From positions 127,610-191,609 of the forward strand of contig NZ_JBHZGI010000007.1 in NCBI RefSeq assembly GCF_051900535.1: a DNA stretch of 64,000 nt, in the 5' to 3' direction. This document shows positions 16,309 to 22,514 of the stretch, one piece after another. The translations under genes and the position numbers were made by a program. This DNA comes from Frateuria_A sp051900535 (GTDB taxonomy: Bacteria > Pseudomonadota > Gammaproteobacteria > Xanthomonadales > Rhodanobacteraceae). How positions within the stretch are numbered: position 1 is the first letter of the stretch; the number at the start of each line of letters is the position of its first letter. The notes below the pieces were generated by a model that had not been told where the DNA came from, made no database searches, and saw only the letters and a list, made by a program, of their open reading frames with translations.

Positions 16309-17184
16309 ATGAACGCGGTCGCCAGCCAGGACCATGCGACGGCCGGCCTCACCGGCCCCGCGCTCGGCGATGACGAGTTCCAGTTCCTGCGCACGTTTGT
16401 CTACCAGCACTGCGGCATCGCGCTCAGCGAGCAGAAACACCAGCTGGTGCAGGGACGCCTGGTGCGTCGCCTGCGCGCGCTGGGCCTGAAGGGCTTCGAT
16501 GCCTACTGCCAGCTGCTGCGCACCGACCCCGACAGCGAGCTGGGCGAGCTGGCCAGCGCGATCAGCACCAACGTGACGGCGTTCTTCCGCGAGGTGCATC
16601 ACTTCGAGGCGCTGACGAACGAGATGCTGCCGCGCTGGCTGGAGCAGAAGCGTCGCGAAGGCGACCGCCTGCGCATCTGGTCGGCCGGCTGTTCCAGCGG
16701 CGAGGAGCCCTATTCGCTGGCGATGGTGCTGGCCGAAGCGCTGGAACGCTGCGGCCGCAGCATCGACGCGAAGATCCTGGCTACCGATCTTTCGCCCGCG
16801 GCGCTGGCCGCGGCACAGAAGGGCGTCTATTCCATCGAACGGCTGGAAGGCGTCAGCGCCGAACGCCGCCATCGCTGGTTCCTGCGCGGCGAGGGTGAGT
16901 ACGCCGGACTGGCCTGCGTGCACCCGAAGCTGCGCGAGCTGGTCACCATCGCGCCGCTCAACCTGCTGCACGACTGGCCGATGCAGGGGCCGTTCGACGC
17001 GATCTTCTGCCGCAACGTGGTGATCTATTTCGACCAGCCGACCAAGCAGAAGCTGTTCCGCCGCTTCGCGCGGCTGCTGCCCGCGGGTGGCCCGCTGTTC
17101 CTGGGCCATTCCGAATCCATGCACGGTCTCTCCGACGAATTCGAACTGATCGGCCGCACCATCTATCGGAAAAAGACTGCATGA
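16309..17184 (+). CDS. cheR: Chemoreceptor methyltransferase CheR
   Basis: S-adenosylmethionine-dependent methylation of receptor glutamates for adaptation. The N-terminal helical domain (about residues 25-90, with TNVTAFFREVHHFEAL) is followed by the SAM-binding domain with IWSAGCSSGEEPYSLAM and IDAKILATDLSPAAL. IFCRNVVIYFDQPTKQKLF is the conserved late motif. Length is 291 aa. It starts 4 bases after the mcp stop and its own stop overlaps cheD by four bases. The pentapeptide at the end of the neighbouring receptor suggests CheR tethering. Confidence 0.95.
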   Translation: MNAVASQDHATAGLTGPALGDDEFQFLRTFVYQHCGIALSEQKHQLVQGRLVRRLRALGLKGFDAYCQLLRTDPDSELGELASAISTNVTAFFREVHHFEALTNEMLPRWLEQKRREGDRLRIWSAGCSSGEEPYSLAMVLAEALERCGRSIDAKILATDLSPAALAAAQKGVYSIERLEGVSAERRHRWFLRGEGEYAGLACVHPKLRELVTIAPLNLLHDWPMQGPFDAIFCRNVVIYFDQPTKQKLFRRFARLLPAGGPLFLGHSESMHGLSDEFELIGRTIYRKKTA

Positions 17185-17831
17185 CCCAGGTCGTCGCGAG
17201 GCTGCCCCTGGGCCAGGCCGTCGCACCCGCTTTACCCGGTTTCGAGCATCTGCGCAGGTTCTGGGACCCGACCCACCAGTGCGTCACCGCGAAGGTGTTG
17301 CCCGGCGAGTTCTACGTGTGCACGCAGGAGGAAATGATTTCCACCGTGCTGGGTTCGTGCATCGCCGCCTGCATCCGCGACCGCCGCCGGCGCGTCGGCG
17401 GCATGAACCACTTCATGCTGCCCGAGCCGGTGGGCGAGCGCGACGGCTGGTCGGCCGCGGTCGGCCGCGCGGCGCGCTACGGCTCCGACGCGATGGAGCA
17501 GTTGATCAACGCCATCCTCAAGGCCGGGGGCCATCGCGAGGACCTGGAGGTCAAGGTCTTCGGTGGCGGCCGCGTGCTGGCGCAGATGACCGACGTCGGC
17601 CGGCGCAACATCGAATTCATCCAGCGCTACCTCGCCACCGAAAAACTCGAGGTGGCCGCCTCCGACCTCGGCGACGTGTATCCGCGCCAGGTCCAGTACT
17701 TCCCGGCCAGCGGCAGGGTGCGCGTGCGCCAGCTGCGCGGCACGCGCGACGCGGCGCTGGTCGACGGCGAGCGTGGCTACCTCAAGCGTTTGGCAAACGA
17801 TCCGATAAAGGGAGAGGTGGAGCTGTTCTGA
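17181..17831 (+). CDS. cheD: Chemoreceptor glutamine deamidase CheD
   Basis: Deamidates receptor glutamines to glutamates and can interact with CheY-type phosphatases. The catalytic site is intact: T55 and C60 in STVLGSCIAAC and H77 in GGMNHFMLP. A later segment, KVFGGGRVL, is also conserved. It is 216 aa, longer than Thermotoga CheD (157) owing to an N-terminal extension. Its C-terminus is GEVELF, nearly identical to the end of the MCP-like protein at 19.1-20.3 kb. A FliA-type promoter for cheB may lie within its last codons. Confidence 0.94.
   Translation: MTQVVARLPLGQAVAPALPGFEHLRRFWDPTHQCVTAKVLPGEFYVCTQEEMISTVLGSCIAACIRDRRRRVGGMNHFMLPEPVGERDGWSAAVGRAARYGSDAMEQLINAILKAGGHREDLEVKVFGGGRVLAQMTDVGRRNIEFIQRYLATEKLEVAASDLGDVYPRQVQYFPASGRVRVRQLRGTRDAALVDGERGYLKRLANDPIKGEVELF
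17781..17808 (+). promoter_or_regulatory. FliA-type promoter candidate inside the end of cheD, ahead of cheB
   Basis: CTCAA, exactly 15 bases, then TCCGATAA, one base off the sigma-28 consensus in each element. It lies in the last codons of cheD, so coding constraint could produce it by chance. If used, the leader to the cheB start would be about 155 bases and would explain the 138-base gap between cheD and cheB. Confidence 0.5.
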
Positions 17832-17969
17832 CCTCCGGTGGCGCTGGGCCGTGGGGGCGCGGCATCCGCCGTCCGGCGGCGCCCACTTCCGGTGCAGACG
17901 GATCAACGCCCTCACGACCCAGCGCCATCGCTCCACTTCATTCACAGGCAAGCTTCGAGACATAACGGC

Positions 17970-19070
17970 ATGGACAAGGTGCGAGTTCTGGTAGTCGACG
18001 ATTCCGCACTGGTGCGCAAGCTCCTGTCCTCCATGCTTGCCTCCGATCCGCAGATCGAGGTGGTCGGCACCGCCGCCGATCCGCTGATCGCGCGCGACAA
18101 GATCAAGCAGTTGAACCCGGACGTGCTCACGCTCGACGTCGAGATGCCGCGCATGGACGGGCTGACCTTCCTGGAAAACCTGATGCGCCTGCGGCCGATG
18201 CCGGTGGTGATGGTGTCCTCGCTGACCGAGCAGGGCGCCGATATCACCCTGCGTGCGCTGGAACTGGGCGCGGTGGATTTCTTCACCAAGCCGTCCAGCG
18301 ACTTGGCGAACGTATTCGCCGCCAGCGCGCAGGACATCTGCGCCAAGGTGAAGACCGCCGCGCGCGCGAAGCCCCGCGCGCGCGCCACCGTGCGCAAGCT
18401 GGACGTGGCGCCGCGGCTGTCGGCCGACGCCGTGCTCCCGCTGTCGCAATCGGCCGGCACGCGCGGCGGCAGCCCGATCATCGCGATCGGGGCGTCTACC
18501 GGCGGTACCGAGGCGATCCGCGCCGTGCTGGAGGCGATGCCGCCGGATGCGCCGCCCATCGTCATCACCCAGCACATCCCCGCCGCCTTCAGCGGTCCGT
18601 TCGCCACGCGCATGGACAACTGCTCGGCGATGCGCGTGTGCGAGGCGCGCGACGGCCAGCCGATCCAGCAGGGCCACGCCTACATCGCGCCGGGCTCGCA
18701 GCACCTGCTGGTGATGTGGGACGGCGCCAAGTATGTCTGCCGCCTGCACGACGGTCCGCCGGTGAACCGGCACAAGCCCAGTGTCGACGTGCTGTTCCGC
18801 TCGATGGCGGCCAGCGTCGGCAAGGCCGCGGTCGCCGCGCTGCTCACCGGCATGGGCGACGACGGTGCGCGAGGGCTGCTGGAGCTGTCCCAGGCCGGTG
18901 CCGCGACGCTGGTGCAGGACGAAGAAAGCTCGGTGGTGTGGGGCATGCCCGGCGCCGCCTGGAAACTCGGCGCCGCCCGCGAAGCGCTACCGCTGGACCA
19001 GATTGCCGCGCGCCTGCTGAAGCTGGCGCGCCAACCCCTCGACAGCGCCCCGCGCGTCGCCGCCCTTTGA
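17970..19070 (+). CDS. cheB: Chemotaxis methylesterase/deamidase CheB
   Basis: Response-regulator methylesterase that removes receptor methyl groups when phosphorylated. The receiver has DD at positions 10-11 and phosphoacceptor D56 in LTLDVEMPRMDG. The C-terminal esterase has the serine in AIGASTGGTEAIR, the histidine in TQHIPAAFSGPFA and the aspartate in TGMGDDGARGL. Length is 366 aa. The start MDKVRVL is chosen over a longer in-frame extension that would start inside the cheD-cheB gap. It is the only CheB in the window and may therefore serve receptors of both che systems. Confidence 0.95.
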   Translation: MDKVRVLVVDDSALVRKLLSSMLASDPQIEVVGTAADPLIARDKIKQLNPDVLTLDVEMPRMDGLTFLENLMRLRPMPVVMVSSLTEQGADITLRALELGAVDFFTKPSSDLANVFAASAQDICAKVKTAARAKPRARATVRKLDVAPRLSADAVLPLSQSAGTRGGSPIIAIGASTGGTEAIRAVLEAMPPDAPPIVITQHIPAAFSGPFATRMDNCSAMRVCEARDGQPIQQGHAYIAPGSQHLLVMWDGAKYVCRLHDGPPVNRHKPSVDVLFRSMAASVGKAAVAALLTGMGDDGARGLLELSQAGAATLVQDEESSVVWGMPGAAWKLGAAREALPLDQIAARLLKLARQPLDSAPRVAAL

Positions 19071-19084
19071 ATGCGGACGAACCC

Positions 19085-20266
19085 ATGAACACCATCCTCT
19101 CCTTCTTCCATACCCGCCACCTGGTCGGCTTCTCGGCCAGCGCCGTGGCGCTCCTGGTCAGCCTGCTCTGGCATCCGGCCTGGCTCGCGCCGGTGCTGGT
19201 GATCGCGCTGGCCGCCGCCTGGATCGTCGAGGCCCGCCGCAGCGCGGCCGCCGTCGAGGCGGTCGTGCCGGAGGCGGTCGATTCCACGCCCGTGCGCGAG
19301 GCGCTGGAAGACGTGCGCAGCGCGCTGGTCGACGAACTGGGCCACGCTACCCGCGAACTGCACCAGGGCCTGGACCTGCTGCGCGACGCGGTGCAGGAAC
19401 TGGGCGGCGGCTTCGACGGCCTGTCGCAGAAGACCGGCCTGCAGCAGTCGCTGCTCAAGCAGATCATCGACGCGCAGAACGGCGGCGTATCCGTGCAGGA
19501 CTTCGCCGCGCGCACGTCCGACCTGCTGGAACACTTCGTCGGCATGATCGTGCAGATGTCGCGCGAGAGCCTGCGCATCGTCTACCGCATCGACGGCATG
19601 GCCAAGGAGATGGACGCGGTTTTCGGCCTGCTCAAGAACGTCAACACGATCGCCGAGGAAACCAACCTGCTTGCTCTCAACGCGTCGATCGAGGCGGCGC
19701 GCGCGGGTGAATCCGGCCGCGGTTTCGCGGTGGTGGCGGGCGAGATCCGCAACCTCGCCAGCAACTCCAACCAATTCAACGAGCAGATCGGCAGCCACGT
19801 CGAGCGCGCCCGCGCCGCGATGGAACAGTTGCGCGGGCTGGTCGGCACGATGGCCTCGCAGGACCTGAACGTCGCGCTGTCGGCCAAGGGCGGCATCGAC
19901 GCGATGATGGCGCACGTCACCGAGTCGGACGCGCGCACCAATGCGGTCGCCGACCAGGTGGTCGAGATCAACCGCGGCCTGGGTTCGGACGTCTCCACCA
20001 CGATCCGCTCGCTGCAGTTCGAAGACATCCTGAGCCAGCTCCTGCAGCAGACCCGCTCGCGCCTGGTCGAACTGCAGGAAATCACCGCCGACTGCACCCG
20101 CGACATCGAGGAGCTGGCCTGCAGCAAGATCGACGCGGCGGCGCTGGAGGCCCGAGCCCAGCGCGTGCGCGCCCGCCTGGCGGTGCAGCGCGAGAAGGCC
20201 CGCCTGCGCTCGCGCGGCCCGGCGCTGCAGAGCTCGATGGACGCCGGCGAGATCGAACTTTTCTAA
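19085..20266 (+). CDS. Receptor-like MCP protein without a sensor domain
   Basis: A 393-residue protein with two closely spaced N-terminal hydrophobic segments (about residues 13-27 and 32-46), so it is membrane-anchored with essentially no periplasmic part. The cytoplasmic portion contains the receptor tip IAEETNLLALNASIEAARAGESGRGFAVVAGEIRNLA. The flanking helices are short and poor in clear methylation sites. It ends in GEIELF, closely matching the end of CheD (GEVELF). It starts 14 bases after cheB and is followed 12 bases later by a STAS gene. It may sense an internal or membrane state, or act as an accessory scaffold; the ligand is unknown. Confidence 0.85.
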   Translation: MNTILSFFHTRHLVGFSASAVALLVSLLWHPAWLAPVLVIALAAAWIVEARRSAAAVEAVVPEAVDSTPVREALEDVRSALVDELGHATRELHQGLDLLRDAVQELGGGFDGLSQKTGLQQSLLKQIIDAQNGGVSVQDFAARTSDLLEHFVGMIVQMSRESLRIVYRIDGMAKEMDAVFGLLKNVNTIAEETNLLALNASIEAARAGESGRGFAVVAGEIRNLASNSNQFNEQIGSHVERARAAMEQLRGLVGTMASQDLNVALSAKGGIDAMMAHVTESDARTNAVADQVVEINRGLGSDVSTTIRSLQFEDILSQLLQQTRSRLVELQEITADCTRDIEELACSKIDAAALEARAQRVRARLAVQREKARLRSRGPALQSSMDAGEIELF

Positions 20267-20278
20267 GGAACCTGGGCC

Positions 20279-20584
20279 ATGAGCATCAACGTCCACCACG
20301 ACAGCGACACCGACTGCCTGACCCTGCACCTGGGCGAGCACTTCGACTTCAGCATGCACCGCGACTTCCACGACGCCTGCCTGGGCTCGGGCCTCAAGGC
20401 GCGCAGCTACGTGATCGACCTGGGCGAAGTCACCCGCATGGACAGCTCCGCGCTGGGCATGCTGTTGTTGCTGCGCGAGCACGCCGGCGCCGACCGCGCC
20501 GAGATCCGCATCGTCAATGCCCGCGACGAACTGCGCGGCACGCTGCGCGTGGCCGGCTTCGACAAGCTGTTCGTGCTGCACTGA
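20279..20584 (+). CDS. STAS-domain protein closing chemosensory cluster 2
   Basis: A 101-residue STAS protein. The core strand YVIDLGEVTRMDSSALGMLLLLREH carries serines at the canonical phosphosite position (MDSSALGM), unlike the threonine version at the start of the cluster. It ends LRVAGFDKLFVLH, a usual STAS terminus. AAGGAACC precedes the ATG. It is the last gene of the operon; the next gene is convergent, and a hairpin lies between. Its partner may be the adjacent MCP-like protein or a HATPase anti-sigma elsewhere, but that is inference. Confidence 0.83.
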   Translation: MSINVHHDSDTDCLTLHLGEHFDFSMHRDFHDACLGSGLKARSYVIDLGEVTRMDSSALGMLLLLREHAGADRAEIRIVNARDELRGTLRVAGFDKLFVLH

Positions 20585-20593
20585 CGTATCTGG

Positions 20594-20656
20594 CTCCCTG
20601 CCCCCTGCGGAAAGAGGGTTGGGCGAGAGGGCGGGCTCGCCGGAAACCCTCTTTAG
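20594..20656 (+). repeat. CCCT-rich / GAGGG repeat, copy 1
   Basis: CTCCCTGCCCCCTG followed by AGAGGGTTGGGCGAGAGGGCGGGCTCGCC. It is a degenerate member of a family also seen at 20752-20797 (inverted), 22262-22313 and 24618-24685. All share a CTCCCTCTCCCC half, a GGGGA/GAGGG half and a trailing GGGCTCGC. Confidence 0.6.
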
Positions 20657-20695
20657 CGGGTCGGGCTTCGGCCGGCCAGCGCAGAGACGTTCATA

Positions 20696-20722
20696 AGAAA
20701 AAGGGTGGGCAAAAGCCCACCC
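20696..20722 (-). terminator. Rho-independent terminator of the DUF6249 gene
   Basis: An 8-bp perfect stem, GGGTGGGC with an AAAA loop and GCCCACCC (20703-20722). Read on the minus strand it is followed by TTTTT, so it terminates the minus-strand gene that ends at 20798. Confidence 0.8.
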
Positions 20723-20751
20723 TCTTGGCCCTGACAGGGCTCTCCGCGAGC

Positions 20752-20797
20752 CTCGGCCCCTTTCTTTCCCCGGAGGGAGAGGGAGCGGAGCAAGGGC
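20752..20797 (-). repeat. CCCT-rich / GAGGG repeat, copy 2 (inverted)
   Basis: On the minus strand it reads CTCCCTCTCCCTCCGGGG, then AAAGGGGCCGAGGCTCGC, matching the family at 20.6, 22.3 and 24.6 kb in opposite orientation. It abuts the stop of the DUF6249 gene. Confidence 0.6.
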
Positions 20798-21124
20798 TCA
20801 GGCCAGCTTCCGCGCGATCGCGTAGAACACCAGGTTGCCCAGCCCGGTCGCGCCGGCGAGCACGGCAACCATGCCGGGTGTCAGGTCCTGCCAGCCGAAC
20901 GCCTGGATCAGGCCGAAGCCGATCGCCAGCGCCACCAGCACGATGCCCCAGTGCAGCGATGAATGGCGGCGACGCAATTCGTCGCCCTGCAATACCGAGC
21001 GCACCAGCTCTTCCGAACCGCCCACGGTCACCATCTGCCGGCGTACCCGTGCGTCGACGATCACCTTGATCGCGTAGACGATGCAGATGAAGAGGGTGAT
21101 GGGGATGAGAATCTCGAAGTTCAC
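20798..21124 (-). CDS. DUF6249-like small inner-membrane protein
   Basis: A 108-residue protein with a membrane helix at the N-terminus (NFEILIPITLFICIVYAIKVIVDARVRRQM), a short cytoplasmic loop, and two further hydrophobic stretches (about residues 55-72 and 82-104). The GTG start has AGGAG seven bases upstream. I recognise it only as a small membrane protein of the DUF6249 type; no function is known. It is divergent from an ECF sigma gene, and both sides carry the same promoter-like element, so the sigma factor probably controls it. A terminator follows at 20.7 kb. Confidence 0.8.
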   Translation of the reverse strand: MNFEILIPITLFICIVYAIKVIVDARVRRQMVTVGGSEELVRSVLQGDELRRRHSSLHWGIVLVALAIGFGLIQAFGWQDLTPGMVAVLAGATGLGNLVFYAIARKLA

Positions 21125-21160
21125 GGCGTTGCTCCTGTGGTGAAGGGGTTCGGCACAAGA

Positions 21161-21187
21161 GAGACGACGACCGCCTCGACGGTTGCA
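21161..21187 (-). promoter_or_regulatory. ECF-type promoter candidate for the DUF6249 gene
   Basis: Read on the minus strand: TGCAACC (21187-21181), 14 bases, then CGTCTC (21166-21161). The -35-like half forms a perfect inverted repeat with the one on the plus strand, GGTTGCA-N10-TGCAACC (21181-21204). A leader of about 30 bases would precede the GTG start. Confidence 0.65.
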
Positions 21188-21197
21188 CTCCGGCACT

Positions 21198-21224
21198 TGC
21201 AACCGTTTGGCCCTCGCGCGTATC
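21198..21224 (+). promoter_or_regulatory. ECF-type promoter candidate for the sigma gene (autoregulation)
   Basis: TGCAACC, 14 bases, then CGTATC, the same layout as the element on the other strand. An AAC/CGT pair with 15-16 bp spacing is the usual ECF pattern. Transcription would start only a few bases before the ATG at 21234, giving an almost leaderless mRNA. Confidence 0.65.
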
Positions 21225-21233
21225 CCATGGGCG

Positions 21234-21818
21234 ATGGACGAACGCTCTGCAACCAACCCGGACCGCGAACTGGTCGATGCCGTGCTGCGCGGCGCGCCCG
21301 GCGCGTTCGAGCGTCTCGTGCGCGCCTACCAGGGCCTGTGCTGGCACATCATCTACCGCATGGTCCGCCACCCGGAAGACGCGCGTGAGCTGTGCCAGGA
21401 GACCTTCCTTCGCGTGCACCAGTGCCTGCACCAGTACCGCTACGAGAGCGCGCTGAAATCCTGGATCGGGCAGGTCGCCTACTCGATCGCGCTGCGCCAC
21501 CTGCAGCGCAAGCGCATCCCGTTGTTCGAGCCGGTCGCGGACGAAGAGGCCACCTCGCCGCTGGAAAACCTGGGCGGGGATTTCGACCTGGAGCAGGCCT
21601 TCGGCGACGCGCAGGTCGCGCGTCGCCTGCACGCCGCCATCGACGCGCTGCCGCCGGTGCAGCGCACGGTGCTCACGCTCTACCATCTGGAGGAGGCCAG
21701 CATCCCGGAGATCGGGACGATCACCGGCCTGGCCTCCGGCACCATCAAGAGTCACCTGTTCCGCGCGCGCCTGCGCCTTCGTGGCGTACTGGAAGGCCCG
21801 CTGGGAGTCGCCGTATGA
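21234..21818 (+). CDS. ECF-family RNA polymerase sigma factor
   Basis: A 194-residue extracytoplasmic-function sigma factor. Region 2 (about residues 18-85) includes AFERLVRAYQGLCWHIIYRMVRHPEDARELCQETFLRVHQ. Region 4 (about 125-185) has LPPVQRTVLTLYHLEEASIPEIGTITGLASGTIKSHLFRARLRLR with the HTH. The ATG at 21234 is chosen over one 17 codons upstream, because that one would overlap the promoter-like element. No good ribosome site precedes it. The membrane protein that follows, overlapping by four bases, is a likely anti-sigma factor. The signal is unknown. Confidence 0.9.
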   Translation: MDERSATNPDRELVDAVLRGAPGAFERLVRAYQGLCWHIIYRMVRHPEDARELCQETFLRVHQCLHQYRYESALKSWIGQVAYSIALRHLQRKRIPLFEPVADEEATSPLENLGGDFDLEQAFGDAQVARRLHAAIDALPPVQRTVLTLYHLEEASIPEIGTITGLASGTIKSHLFRARLRLRGVLEGPLGVAV

Positions 21819-22255
21819 ACCACGATCCGCGTTTGTCCCCCTCGGAAGAGTACGAATGGTCCTTGCAGGAACGGGCGCTGGCCGACCAACGCGCCGGCCT
21901 CGATCCCACGGGGGGCGATGCGTCCCTGGGCACCTACCGCCTGATGGCACAGCTGCTTGCGCAGCCACCGGAGGACCAGTTGCCCGCCGATTTCGCCCGG
22001 CGCGTGGCGCGGCAGGTGCAGCCGGGCGCGCGCCTGGACACCCGCCTGGAGCGCGGCCTGCTCGGGCTGCTCGTCGTGACGATGGCCGTGGCAGGATTCG
22101 CCGTGGTTGTCATCTACGGCGGCGCGTGGCTGCCCGCGCTCGACCAGGGCATGCTCGGTGCATGGCTGGCCAAGCCCTGGGCCTGGGTCCTCGTGGCCTG
22201 CCTGGGCCTCTCCCGCATGTCCCGGCACTGGCTGCACCACGACCAGCCCGCTTGA
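21815..22255 (+). CDS. Membrane protein, candidate anti-sigma partner of the ECF factor
   Basis: 146 aa. A charged cytoplasmic N-terminal half (about residues 1-80: NHDPRLSPSEEYEWSLQERALADQ) precedes two hydrophobic segments (about 82-103 and 118-136). No zinc-binding HxxxCxxC anti-sigma motif is present. The start overlaps the sigma stop by four bases (ATGA), which favours a stoichiometric partner. A cytosolic domain followed by membrane helices is the general layout of ECF anti-sigma factors, but sequence similarity to a named family is not evident to me. Confidence 0.72.
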   Translation: MNHDPRLSPSEEYEWSLQERALADQRAGLDPTGGDASLGTYRLMAQLLAQPPEDQLPADFARRVARQVQPGARLDTRLERGLLGLLVVTMAVAGFAVVVIYGGAWLPALDQGMLGAWLAKPWAWVLVACLGLSRMSRHWLHHDQPA

Positions 22256-22261
22256 CCATGC

Positions 22262-22313
22262 CCACTCCCTCTCCCCTCCGGAGAGGGGCCGGGATGAGGG
22301 GCGGGGCTCGCGT
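22262..22313 (+). repeat. CCCT-rich / GAGGG repeat, copy 3
   Basis: CTCCCTCTCCCCTCCGGAGA, then GGGGCCGGGATGAGGGGCGGGGCTCGCG. It is the best-formed copy: the two halves form a CCCTCTCC/GGAGAGG hairpin. It lies just after the candidate anti-sigma gene and may serve as a transcript end. Confidence 0.65.
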
Positions 22314-22514
22314 AAAAGCCACCCGGGCCCTTGCCGTAGTCCGTTCGTGGGCCATGGCTTTCCGCGACCGTCGACGCACGGGTCGCCCCGCACGCAGGCC
22401 TCCTGCGGACGCTCGCCTGACCCCGGGACCAGCTTGACTAGCCCAGAGGTCATGCACGCCCCTTTGCCGGTTCGCGGCTATCGTGGGCGCCTGTTTCGGC
22501 GTGGAGCGAAGGCT

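Noticed and set aside
13759..17226. A very long open frame (over 1,150 codons) on the minus strand opposite cheA, cheW, mcp and cheR.
   Set aside because: It is the antisense shadow of GC-rich genes whose products match known families; its protein is low-complexity His/Arg/Gln/Leu and has no ribosome site.
22107..22514. In-frame extension upstream of the M13 peptidase.
   Set aside because: It runs through the end of the anti-sigma-like gene and a repeat; the signal peptide at MQAMRWM sets the true start.
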